A stretch of 64,000 bases of DNA from NCBI RefSeq assembly GCF_001542855.1, contig NZ_LNBY01000018.1:248001-312000 (forward strand), in the 5' to 3' direction. Under the pieces are notes generated by a model, which was not told the DNA's origin, ran no database searches, and saw only the letters and a list, made by a program, of their open reading frames with translations. Source of the DNA: Erythrobacter sp. AP23 (GTDB lineage: Bacteria > Pseudomonadota > Alphaproteobacteria > Sphingomonadales > Sphingomonadaceae). This document shows, one piece after another, positions 9,340 through 17,534 of this stretch. The translations under genes and the position numbers were made by a program. The number at the start of each line of letters is the position of its first letter. Position 1 is the first letter of the stretch.

Positions 9340-10611
9340 CTACTTAAAGGGTGTGATGGCTGGATCGGAGCCGCCGAACGTGAATTCGATCCAATCATCG
9401 TTATCGTCCTCGCCGCCAGGAATCACCTCAATCTTTGTCGGAAGCCTCCCGTTCGCGAACGGCAGTTTGAATGGATTGCCACGTTGAAGTTCTGACATAC
9501 GATCCACACTGATTTGGCCAGTGAGAACCTCCATAATCATGCGAGAGCTCAATCTGACATTATCGCCTGACATTTTGCAGCCTCCATGGTGCCCCCATCC
9601 ATAATCTGCTTCGATCGCCCTTCGTGCAGCATTGACTGGCATGTCTCGGGGATAAGGGAAGTTTCGCATCATCGAACGAAAGGTCGTGTCGAGATCGCCA
9701 GCAATCTTTAATGCGTCTTGCGTGCGCAGCATTGCAAACATTTGCCGGTCGTAGCCCTCGGCGGGATGCCAGCCACGTCTCTCCTCACGAACGCTAATCG
9801 CCAAAACGAAGTCTACCGAGCTGTTCTGCCGCAAGAAATCGCGTGTCAGAGTATCCATGAGATCGATGCGATTGCCGAAGCCACCATCGGCCATAGTGGC
9901 GCAATCCGCATCGCAGATGATTATCCCGGTTAAGGCATCCACCCCCTTCAACTGCGGAACCTTCGATCTCAGCGCCTTATAATAGGGGTTCCGATTTTTG
10001 ATGCTTGGGCGGTCATATGAGGCATAGCCGCCGCTACTGTAGGGGCTCTTGGCCGGATCAATACTGACTGAAATTTCAGTTTCCTCGTCCACAATGTCTA
10101 CGCGGATCGGACACTGCCCAGAGCGGTGCTGTTGCCTTATCTCAGGCTCGATGGCTGTCTTGAAGTATTGGCGCAGGCTTGACCGATTGGGCATCTGCAA
10201 GGTCGTTTGCTCGCCTCGATCCTTTCGCTCTCGACTCGATCCTATTCGGATATCCACTCCGCCTATTGGCATTCCGAGCTTGGTTTTCAGACTTTCAACC
10301 AGATTGCTCAGATCTTCATATGGATTTTTCTTGTCGAGCCCCGCGTCGGATACGGTAGTCACGTCTGCTACAAACGATATGCCTAGGCCTGCGTACTCGA
10401 TATCGGGATTTTTGCCGTTCACCTGCTCCGCTTCAACAGCTACCGACCCGACTTGATTGAGGCCGTGTACAACCATGAGTTCATAAACGGCTGCCAGCCT
10501 ATCGCGATTTGGCTGATTTAATCGGCGCACTAAGTCCGCATGCCACTCGCTCGGAGTGCAGGGCCGGATTGCGTCCAAACGTGCTTGAATGCTTCGACGA
10601 CTAAAGAGCAA
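9340..10611 (-). CDS. Unknown 423-residue protein in the R-M operon
   Basis: The protein has no family I can name. The N-terminal third contains NPDIEY...ISFVADVTTVSD, a spacing of acidic residues within beta-strands that could belong to a PD-(D/E)XK-like nuclease fold. The middle holds LTGIIICDAD. The C-terminus is acidic (GGEDDNDDW). No ATG is usable near the start; TTG at 10611 behind AAAGG is the best candidate. It begins 28 bases after the endonuclease stop and is followed 9 bases later by another unknown gene. It may be a second effector added to the R-M system. Confidence 0.65.
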   Translation of the reverse strand: MLFSRRSIQARLDAIRPCTPSEWHADLVRRLNQPNRDRLAAVYELMVVHGLNQVGSVAVEAEQVNGKNPDIEYAGLGISFVADVTTVSDAGLDKKNPYEDLSNLVESLKTKLGMPIGGVDIRIGSSRERKDRGEQTTLQMPNRSSLRQYFKTAIEPEIRQQHRSGQCPIRVDIVDEETEISVSIDPAKSPYSSGGYASYDRPSIKNRNPYYKALRSKVPQLKGVDALTGIIICDADCATMADGGFGNRIDLMDTLTRDFLRQNSSVDFVLAISVREERRGWHPAEGYDRQMFAMLRTQDALKIAGDLDTTFRSMMRNFPYPRDMPVNAARRAIEADYGWGHHGGCKMSGDNVRLSSRMIMEVLTGQISVDRMSELQRGNPFKLPFANGRLPTKIEVIPGGEDDNDDWIEFTFGGSDPAITPFK

Positions 10612-10639
10612 GATGGCCGCCTTTAGTCATTGATGCTGG

Positions 10640-11560
10640 TCACTTCTTTGAGCTGGCGATCCATTCCGTCAATGGCTCCAGATCGTGTGCCCAGAAGATG
10701 GTCAGGCCGCGTTCCTGCGCATCCAACAAATTGTGCAACTTGTAGACGCCGCTGAGGACCGCACTTGGCACAACCTGCCGCAGGCCAAAGTCCGTTTTCC
10801 AGCTCGTAGCTTTCACCGCAGCATCATTGTTCAACCGCTTGACCGAGTTGGTTGATGAGTTTGACACCTTACACTCTATGGGCATCACGCGATGGTCCCA
10901 AAGTCGCACGATGATATCGCCTTTGCGGTTGCCGAGCACACTTTCGCCGCAGAATTGTCCTGGCTCGGGTGCCAGGGCGATCGTAGTGATCTTTCGCGGT
11001 TCCACCTCTTCGAAACCGAGCTTCAAGAGTGAATCCTTCACCGCGCCTTCCTGACGATCTTTGCCAGATGTCCGACGCTTTGTCTGAGCTCGACTCGCAG
11101 CCATCAACGCCGCCGAGGCAAGCACGGCTGCATTGCGCTCAGCCTCGGTCGGTTCACGATCTTCAACGACCCAAGCGAAGCGCCGACGGTCAAGCACCTG
11201 GCGGACTACAGCTATTACGCGCTGGACCAGTGCCGGTGTGGCCGCAAGATGTCCTTTCGTGAGCGATTGTGCATCCGAAAGGGTCTTCAGATCGTCCTGA
11301 GAAATCGGAGGACCTGCGAGATACCTGAACGCCTCAAGCAAATTTGGATCGCCCAAAACATCGAGCGCCGTATCCTCAAGACGAGAAAGGTCGACGGTGG
11401 TCTCGAGTATCTCCTCGATATGCCCCTGATACTCGTCAAAAGCGTCGAGATAGTCTTCCAGAGGTTCTTCGAGACGTTCGGTGCAAAAGGCCGCGATTGC
11501 CTTTTCTCTTTCGACCTCTAATTCTTCGTCGCTCCAAAGCGGCCGATCAATCACAGGCAT
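10640..11560 (-). CDS. Probable type II restriction endonuclease, XamI-like
   Basis: The 306-residue protein begins MPVIDRPLWSDEELEVERE, continues EEPLEDYLDAFDEYQ, and has a C-terminal nuclease core GDIIVRLWDHRVMPIECKVS. This supplies the D...E-x-K residues of a PD-(D/E)XK active site (Glu229, Lys231). The N-terminal layout matches my recollection of the XamI endonuclease family (XamI cuts GTCGAC), but specificity cannot be read from sequence. It overlaps the methyltransferase gene by 10 bases, as expected of a type II pair. Confidence is high for a restriction nuclease and moderate for XamI. Confidence 0.75.
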   Translation of the reverse strand: MPVIDRPLWSDEELEVEREKAIAAFCTERLEEPLEDYLDAFDEYQGHIEEILETTVDLSRLEDTALDVLGDPNLLEAFRYLAGPPISQDDLKTLSDAQSLTKGHLAATPALVQRVIAVVRQVLDRRRFAWVVEDREPTEAERNAAVLASAALMAASRAQTKRRTSGKDRQEGAVKDSLLKLGFEEVEPRKITTIALAPEPGQFCGESVLGNRKGDIIVRLWDHRVMPIECKVSNSSTNSVKRLNNDAAVKATSWKTDFGLRQVVPSAVLSGVYKLHNLLDAQERGLTIFWAHDLEPLTEWIASSKK

Positions 11561-13167
11561 ACTCCGCTTGTGAGCAACTCCGGGCTCGGCACAATCACCC
11601 GTTCCATTTCACGAGGCTCAAATTTGGTTAGACCACCCGCGTAAGTCCGTCCCGACTTTTGCGAGATGTTGTGCTGCAGATAGGAGACCAAGGCGCGCTT
11701 CAACTTTTCGTTCATCGGGTCACGAGGATACAACCCATGAGCGATATTGATATGCCTTGCTCCGGCTTTGTTTAGGGCAAAGCCAGGAGGGCGTCGGGCC
11801 ATATATGTCGATATGATCGGGGCCGCTTCGCGAAGCCCAATTGACCACCAAGCCTTTCTATTGCGTGCGACATACCCGCTATGTGCACCCATCGATTTTG
11901 CTACCTTCAGGAAGCTTTCAACGCGCTTGCGGTCTGAGACAGAAAGTTCATCTAGGTCGGTTGGCAGATCGATGGCTTGCCTGAGCAAGTCGGGATCTTT
12001 CAACAAGCCGCCGGAATTGAAGACCTCGCGAGCGCGCGTGATGGTTGGGAAAAGCACCGAGTCAGGCAAACCAGCACTATGCTCTCCGGCGATCCATACG
12101 CCGTTTGCCCCGGTAACAGTGCCGCGATGAACCCGGCACAGTTCTCCTAGCTCGACGTATCCCTCGGGTGGACGTTCCGCTACCCGCGTCAGATGTGACC
12201 ACCGCTTCTCGGTAGCGAGACGGTCTCGCCTAATGCGTCGACCACTTCCGAGTTTACCCAGACTTGCGAGGTCATCTACTCTCTGAAAGCTAACAGTCTT
12301 GGGTTCCGCACCAATTTCGAAGGTTGTGATCGCTGCGGTCGTGGCAGCATCGGGAAATGGCTGCGCGGTCGGTTCGATTACGGTAATGTTCTTCCCGCCG
12401 AGTTCGCCGAGCATCAGCGACCGAACGAGCGAGCCGTAGTTCACGTCAAGCCACTCGGAAGCTGTAACGAATGCCCCTACGTCCTTCTTCTCGGCTTCAA
12501 GTGCTGTCGCGAGGAAAAAGTACACGTGGAGCCCAGCGAGTTTGCTCGCCGGCAGTTTCAATTCTGCCGCTCTTTGCGCGAGCCAATCCTTCCACACAGC
12601 ATCGATCTGATGATGCCTGACGTATGGTGGATTACCGATGTACAGTGTCTGTCCAGCAGTCCTCTCGGTGAAATTTCGGAAGTCACCGAGTATGATCTTT
12701 GCCCGCTTTGCATACCCATTCACACACAGATTGGCACGGGCCATCAGGGTTGCGACCGGGTCCACATCAATGCCGACAAGCTGAGCATTTGGGAACGCTC
12801 GCCCGGCGGCTGAGAGGAAGCGGCCTGAGCCAACCCCTGGGTCGACAACGCGCGATGGACTTGAGTTATTCGCGGCCCACTGCACCATCGACTGAACAAT
12901 GCCCTCAGGAGTGTACGTCGCCCCATCAGACCGGCGTGTCTCCGCAGATCGGATTGACGAGAACCCTTCTCCTAAAGGGTCATTTCCGCTGAGAATTGAA
13001 TCACGCAGCAGAGCCACTCTCTTTGCGGAAACTCGCTGCTTGGCAGAGCTTGCAGCGAGCCTCTTTTCAGCCTCCGATAACCCATGCCCGACATCGAGCG
13101 CGCCGAGTTGCAAGGCTGCCGAAATCAGTTCCTTCTCTGACGCGAAGAGAATGGGGAGATCAGTCAT
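11551..13167 (-). CDS. N6-adenine DNA methyltransferase of the type II R-M system
   Basis: In this 538-residue protein, SAM-binding motif I (VVDPGVGSGRFL) lies near residue 108 and the catalytic motif IV NPPYVRHHQ near residue 175. The order places it in the gamma class. A target-recognition region follows, with a conserved C-terminal block rich in ARHINIAHGLYP. It should protect the cognate site from the neighbouring endonuclease. Its ATG overlaps the stop of the upstream HigA-like regulator gene (4 bases) and its end overlaps the endonuclease gene, giving a tightly coupled regulator-M-R operon. Confidence 0.85.
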   Translation of the reverse strand: MTDLPILFASEKELISAALQLGALDVGHGLSEAEKRLAASSAKQRVSAKRVALLRDSILSGNDPLGEGFSSIRSAETRRSDGATYTPEGIVQSMVQWAANNSSPSRVVDPGVGSGRFLSAAGRAFPNAQLVGIDVDPVATLMARANLCVNGYAKRAKIILGDFRNFTERTAGQTLYIGNPPYVRHHQIDAVWKDWLAQRAAELKLPASKLAGLHVYFFLATALEAEKKDVGAFVTASEWLDVNYGSLVRSLMLGELGGKNITVIEPTAQPFPDAATTAAITTFEIGAEPKTVSFQRVDDLASLGKLGSGRRIRRDRLATEKRWSHLTRVAERPPEGYVELGELCRVHRGTVTGANGVWIAGEHSAGLPDSVLFPTITRAREVFNSGGLLKDPDLLRQAIDLPTDLDELSVSDRKRVESFLKVAKSMGAHSGYVARNRKAWWSIGLREAAPIISTYMARRPPGFALNKAGARHINIAHGLYPRDPMNEKLKRALVSYLQHNISQKSGRTYAGGLTKFEPREMERVIVPSPELLTSGVCL

Positions 13168-13514
13168 CGGACCGCCTCCCGATTTGCGCTTTGGCTCATC
13201 GACGTGGTTCCAACAAATTGGAACGGCTGCACCTCAATTTCTCTGTTTTTCTTGCGAGCTTCGGCGATGTCAAATGCAGTCTGCATCTGCATCATCGCTT
13301 CCAATGGAAATCCGAATGCCTTCTCCAACCGAACTGCCATCTCTGGAGACAAATGAACTCGTTGGTTGATGAGTTTGGATAGCGAAGGACGCGCGACGCC
13401 TAGAGCCTTTGCTGCCTCCGTGACGGATATCCCACGCTCGTCAATCAACTTGATTTTCAAGAACCGACCAGGGTGCCCGGGATGCTCCGTTCTAAACTGT
13501 GTCGCAGTACCCAT
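13164..13514 (-). CDS. HigA/VapI-like XRE regulator leading the R-M operon
   Basis: In this 116-residue protein, HPGRFLKIKLIDERGISVTEAAKALGVARPSLSKLINQR is the hallmark HigA-type helix-turn-helix beginning. No HigB toxin gene adjoins it. Its stop overlaps the methyltransferase start, so it probably acts as the controller of the R-M operon, in the role C proteins take elsewhere. It may alternatively be an orphan antitoxin reused for that purpose. A LexA-type box lies 59-73 bases upstream of the start. Confidence 0.8.
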   Translation of the reverse strand: MGTATQFRTEHPGHPGRFLKIKLIDERGISVTEAAKALGVARPSLSKLINQRVHLSPEMAVRLEKAFGFPLEAMMQMQTAFDIAEARKKNREIEVQPFQFVGTTSMSQSANREAVR

Positions 13515-13572
13515 TTGGTATCCCCTTTGCAGTCTATTGCCCTGTAACGCTACGGGTTACAAGTGTACCTTT

Positions 13573-13587
13573 GTTCTTTTTTTGTTC
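13573..13587. promoter_or_regulatory. LexA-type box upstream of the R-M operon
   Basis: The perfect GTTC-TTTTTTT-GTTC matches the alphaproteobacterial LexA consensus GTTC-N7-GTTC. On the minus strand it begins just after a TTGACA -35-like hexamer (13594-13599), where a repressor would block the promoter of the HigA-like/methyltransferase/endonuclease operon. Confidence 0.65.
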
Positions 13588-13614
13588 CACTGTCAATTGG
13601 AGCTGAAAGCAGCC

Positions 13615-13788
13615 TCACGAGCGTCGAGCTAGATAATTCTCTACCTTCTCGACTGTTCGGCGGCGCGGCCTGCGGCCAGCTCGTAGGTCAAGCACGAAGC
13701 GCGGATCGCCAACCGCGCGACGACCGAACCGTGTCGCCGAAATGTGCGATTCCTTCAGATGTCGTTCAATGCGATCCAGCAATTTCAT
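13615..13788 (-). CDS. Small basic DNA-binding-type protein divergent from the S24 repressor
   Basis: This 57-residue protein (MKLLDRIERHLKES...) is rich in Arg and has a helix-turn-helix-like pattern (ISATRFGRRAVGDPRFVLDLRAGR). The ATG at 13788 follows GAGGAAGG; a TTG 24 bases upstream is possible but lacks a ribosome-binding site. I associate similar small genes with the position divergent to S24 peptidase genes in sphingomonads, but have no named family. It probably shares the regulatory region at 13789-13899 with the repressor and could be a Cro-like counterpart; that role is inference. Confidence 0.65.
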   Translation of the reverse strand: MKLLDRIERHLKESHISATRFGRRAVGDPRFVLDLRAGRRPRRRTVEKVENYLARRS

Positions 13789-13816
13789 GGCCTTCCTCGA
13801 CTCACTCAACACTTGT

Positions 13817-13831
13817 GTTCCTGTTTTGTTC
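13817..13831. promoter_or_regulatory. LexA-type box between the small DNA-binding gene and the S24 repressor
   Basis: The perfect GTTC-CTGTTTT-GTTC lies 29-43 bases upstream of the small gene and about 70 bases upstream of the S24 repressor gene. It could serve host LexA or autoregulation by the element's own LexA-like protein. Confidence 0.65.
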
Positions 13832-13899
13832 TTAGTAGGAAGGTTCCATCGAGTCTAGGAGATTTCCTTCTCTCCTGAGACCGCTAGAAGGAACGACAC

Positions 13900-14535
13900 A
13901 TGGAACATGTCAGAGAGGAGCTCGATCGCCTGATCCAGCAGCGACGGCTCGGATATTCCTCGATCTCGCGGATGATCGGAAGAAACTCGTCCTACATTCA
14001 GCAATTCATCAAGCGTGGATCGCCGCGCAAACTGGATGACGATGACCGGCGCACGCTTGCCAGCTTCTTCGGGGTCGACGAGCAAGTGCTTGGCGGACCG
14101 CCCGCACCCATGCGTGACGGGTTGATCGAAATACCCGTGCTCAATGTCGATGCATCGGCGGGCTTTGGAGCGATTGCCGAAAGCGAGACCGCCCATACCC
14201 GCTTCGGTTTCGACGAACGCTGGCTTGGCCGGTTGACCCGGGCGAAGAGCGCCAGCCTTTCGATCATCCACGTCTTGGGCGACTCCATGGAGCCGACACT
14301 CAGCGATGGCGACGAGGTGCTGGTCGATGCATCGGACCAAGGCTCGCGGCTGCGCGACGGTATCTACGTCCTGCGCGCCGACGATGCGCTGGTGGTCAAG
14401 CGCGTGACGCTCAAGCCCGGTGGCCGCAATATCACCATCAGCAGCGATAATTCGGCCTATCCGAGCTGGGACGATGTCGACCGGTCCGAGATCCAAGTGG
14501 TCGGACGGGTCATCTGGTTTGGGCGGGCGGTATAG
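13900..14535 (+). CDS. LexA-like transcriptional repressor, S24 peptidase family
   Basis: The 211-residue protein has an N-terminal DNA-binding domain (about 1-60) and a C-terminal S24 autoprotease domain. The protease dyad is intact: Ser129 in GDSMEPTL and Lys167 in LVVKRV. An Ala-Gly pair (A87-G88 in DASAGFG) sits where RecA-stimulated self-cleavage usually occurs. This is the layout of phage CI-like and LexA-like repressors that are inactivated after DNA damage. It stands next to traI and divergent from a small DNA-binding gene. It is a strong candidate master regulator for the LexA-type boxes in this window. Confidence 0.85.
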   Translation: MEHVREELDRLIQQRRLGYSSISRMIGRNSSYIQQFIKRGSPRKLDDDDRRTLASFFGVDEQVLGGPPAPMRDGLIEIPVLNVDASAGFGAIAESETAHTRFGFDERWLGRLTRAKSASLSIIHVLGDSMEPTLSDGDEVLVDASDQGSRLRDGIYVLRADDALVVKRVTLKPGGRNITISSDNSAYPSWDDVDRSEIQVVGRVIWFGRAV

Positions 14536-14550
14536 AAAGCTCTCGTCGGC

Positions 14551-17475
14551 TCAGATCCCGATTTCGAAATGCTTTACCCTTTCCTTCGTGAGTTCGGGCT
14601 TGTCACTTGCAGGCGAAGGGCTGCGGACATCCTCGTCTTGCGAAAGGCCCTTGGCCGCTGCCGCCTTGAGCCTTTGCGTTACTTCAAGGGCCGACGCTTT
14701 CTCGCCGCTGTTGGACTTGATGGCCCGGCCGAGTTTCTCGGCATTATCTGCAATCAGCGTAAGGCCGTCGCGAAGCCGGGTGACCGTGACCAGGAAAGTC
14801 TGCCGATTGGCGAGATTGCGTTCGCGGCTGTCCATCACTGCGATCCCGCGATCCGAAGTAAGTCCCTGCGCCATATGCGCATTGAGGGCGTAGGCGAGGT
14901 CCATGCATTTGAGCATGGGGTCGCCGCGGTTCAGGCGGAGCTCCTTGCCCACTGATGTCTCGACCAAGACGCCCTTTGTGTCGATGGCCACGATCCTCGC
15001 CTGGTCGGCGTTGAACAGCCCGCGCTTGTGGTCGTTGTCGGTCCAACGGATTTTGTCACCTTCAATGATGGACAGCGATTTGCGCTCGAAGAGCGACAGC
15101 CGGCTATCGTCTGCGCCCGGCCGCAAGCGCGCGGGATTGAACTTGCGAAGCCGTCCTTTCCTGTCCTCAAGCACGAGCTGCTTCCGCGCATGGTCAATGG
15201 TCTTGACGGTGTAGTCACCCTTGGAGAGTTTCTGGGTGCTGTCGCGCGAGCGGAAGTTAAGGACCATGCCTGGTTGGTAAGTGCGAAGATAGCGCAGCTC
15301 CTCGTGTGTCACATTCACCCGCGAATGAACGGTCAGCCGGCCCGATCGTGGGCCGAGCTCGCCGTTGGCCTTGAGTCCGCACTGCACAGCCTCGTTGACC
15401 GCAGAACGTAAGGCCCGTCCCGAAGCGTAGATCGACGTCCGATCCCGATCCGCCGGGCTGAGCGAAAGCCACTTTTCGGCAGCAACAATCGCGCTGTCCC
15501 CACGAGCTTCGATGGTTGAAGGAGCAAGAGCCTGGAGCGCATCGTCGATGCGTCCCTCCTGCGCTGCGGCCTGGGCTCGCCGCAGTATGGGATCGCGGCC
15601 GCGTAAATTCACATCCATGTTGGCGCGCTCGATCCCGGCCTGCTGGACGAGGTCGAAGGGCTTACCGGCATCGACGGCGGCTAGCTGTCGCTTGTCGCCG
15701 ACGAGAACCAGGCGCTGGACTTCTGCAAGGTTCGCCAGCCGTACCAGCTTGGCCTTGTCCTCGTTCGACACCATCGACGCCTCATCGAGCACCAGGACAT
15801 GGTCTCCGAGAGCGCTCCGAGCCTCACGCAGCAACGTGGCATTTCCCGGCTCGTGCAGAAGCCTGCCCCATTGCGCGAGAAAGCGGGCGATGGTCATCGA
15901 ACGGATGCCGGTGTCGCGCTCGAGCATCTGGACGAGCGTGTTCTGCACGGCGAGCCCCAGTACCTGCTTGCCTTCCTCGCGAAGCAGCTGGGCAACAGGC
16001 TTCATCACGCTGCTTTTGCCCGCCCCGGCTATGCCCTGGATCGCTACGGTCCGGTCACGCGACGAAAGGACAAGGCCAGCCGCATTCTCCTGTCCTTCGT
16101 TGAGCGAAATTCCGTGGTTGAGCGCAGCAACAGCCTGAACCCGCTCTGCAGCGTCCGCCCGATCCAGGATGGGCAACACCGCACCTCGTCCCTGGTCGAC
16201 ATTCGCAATAATGGTGCTTTCAAGGTCAAGCGCCTCCCGGCTCGCCAGCCAGCCTTTGTGCTCGCCTTTGCCGGATTCGAGTGCGCCGCTTCTGATCAAT
16301 GCGTTCACACGGGTTTCGATGTGGTCCACCGTCGTCGGCAGCCCAAAATCGAGCGCCGCCTTCAGCAATCCCTCACGGGGAAAGGCTGCCTCGCGCTGCG
16401 AGAGATGGCGCACCGCGGAAGCAACGGCCTGCGCTGCCGCGATGGTCGGTGCATCTTGCTTGAGGACATGGGCAGGGATCAGTGGATCCGCCGGATTGCC
16501 CTTGATCCGCTGCGCGAACTCTCTCAGCTTCGCAATTCCACGCTGCAGAAGGTTCCCTTCTTTCGAGCTGGGAATGTCCTTTGTTGCAGCGCGCATCTGC
16601 GACGCATCGATCAAGCCGGTAAGGTCAATCCCGACTTCCTGGGATTTCTGCCGCCACCCATCGAGAAGGCCTTCCCGGTCCCTAACGGGCGCCTTGCTTT
16701 TCCTTGTATCGAGCACAGCAATGTCGCGGGTTTTCGGAGTATTCTCCCCCAGCTGGCGTACCGCGTCGAGGACTTCTTCGCGCCGCGTCGAAAAGGCCAT
16801 AACTTGCTGGCGGGCAATGCCCGCTGCTTCGAAGTTGCCATGCTTTCCAACCGGCCCAGCCTCGTAGCCCATTTTCTCGACTGCCAGACGAAAGCGAGCC
16901 ATGGTCATCGAGTTGAGCAGCGTGTTGAACGACCAAAGTTTGTCGTTGCGAAGCGCGCGCCACTTTCCGTCGCTGCCTTGCGTGACATTCGCCACGACCG
17001 CGTGAAAATGCAGGTTTGGCTCCTGGTTGCGGTTGGTGTCGTGCTGGAAAAGACCAATCGTCAGGTTATCTGTCGCGACCTTCCCGTAACCAGCCTGACT
17101 GCCCATCCGGGTCTGCGCCGCGTTCTTTTCTGCCCAGCGCAAGGTCTCGATGACGGCCTCACGATAAGCATCGATAATCCGCTGGTCGCCGCCCACCAGC
17201 GCGAGCAGCGACCAGCTTTTCGGGAGTGAAAATGTGAGGTCGGTTCCCGGCCTGTGGGCCTGGCCCGCGTTGCCGACCTGGATACCGCCGGGAAGCTCTC
17301 CCCGCAGCAAGGCATCGAATTGCTCGGCGCTGACGCGGCCCTCAAGGCCAAGTCGTTCCGCTCCCTTCCCGACCCAGGTTCCGGAACGATCGGCATCGGC
17401 GCCGGTGTAGTAATTGTCTGCCGCGAAATAGCTCGCAGCAGCCGAAGGGGAGCGCACATTGGCGACGGAAAGCAT
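14551..17475 (-). CDS. traI: TraI/TrwC-type MobF relaxase-helicase
   Basis: The 974 residues match TrwC (966) rather than F TraI (1756). The N-terminal relaxase domain has the tyrosines Y16, Y22, Y23 and the three-histidine metal site H145, H156, H158 (NLHFHAVVANVT). A superfamily 1 helicase follows, with Walker A GIAGAGKSSV near 480, DEAS and VGDKRQL motifs. It should nick oriT, covalently hold the 5' end and unwind the transferred strand. traD lies 59 bases upstream on the same strand. Antisense open frames across this gene are shadows. Confidence 0.92.
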   Translation of the reverse strand: MLSVANVRSPSAAASYFAADNYYTGADADRSGTWVGKGAERLGLEGRVSAEQFDALLRGELPGGIQVGNAGQAHRPGTDLTFSLPKSWSLLALVGGDQRIIDAYREAVIETLRWAEKNAAQTRMGSQAGYGKVATDNLTIGLFQHDTNRNQEPNLHFHAVVANVTQGSDGKWRALRNDKLWSFNTLLNSMTMARFRLAVEKMGYEAGPVGKHGNFEAAGIARQQVMAFSTRREEVLDAVRQLGENTPKTRDIAVLDTRKSKAPVRDREGLLDGWRQKSQEVGIDLTGLIDASQMRAATKDIPSSKEGNLLQRGIAKLREFAQRIKGNPADPLIPAHVLKQDAPTIAAAQAVASAVRHLSQREAAFPREGLLKAALDFGLPTTVDHIETRVNALIRSGALESGKGEHKGWLASREALDLESTIIANVDQGRGAVLPILDRADAAERVQAVAALNHGISLNEGQENAAGLVLSSRDRTVAIQGIAGAGKSSVMKPVAQLLREEGKQVLGLAVQNTLVQMLERDTGIRSMTIARFLAQWGRLLHEPGNATLLREARSALGDHVLVLDEASMVSNEDKAKLVRLANLAEVQRLVLVGDKRQLAAVDAGKPFDLVQQAGIERANMDVNLRGRDPILRRAQAAAQEGRIDDALQALAPSTIEARGDSAIVAAEKWLSLSPADRDRTSIYASGRALRSAVNEAVQCGLKANGELGPRSGRLTVHSRVNVTHEELRYLRTYQPGMVLNFRSRDSTQKLSKGDYTVKTIDHARKQLVLEDRKGRLRKFNPARLRPGADDSRLSLFERKSLSIIEGDKIRWTDNDHKRGLFNADQARIVAIDTKGVLVETSVGKELRLNRGDPMLKCMDLAYALNAHMAQGLTSDRGIAVMDSRERNLANRQTFLVTVTRLRDGLTLIADNAEKLGRAIKSNSGEKASALEVTQRLKAAAAKGLSQDEDVRSPSPASDKPELTKERVKHFEIGI

Positions 17476-17534
17476 CCAGTTTGGTCCTCGTCACGGCTCC
17501 CCTCGCGGCCGGGTAATCCCTCCCTATTTGCCTT

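Noticed and set aside
15799..17229. Open frame of 476 codons antisense to traI
   Set aside because: It is a high-GC shadow of the relaxase gene; traI has complete relaxase and helicase motifs.
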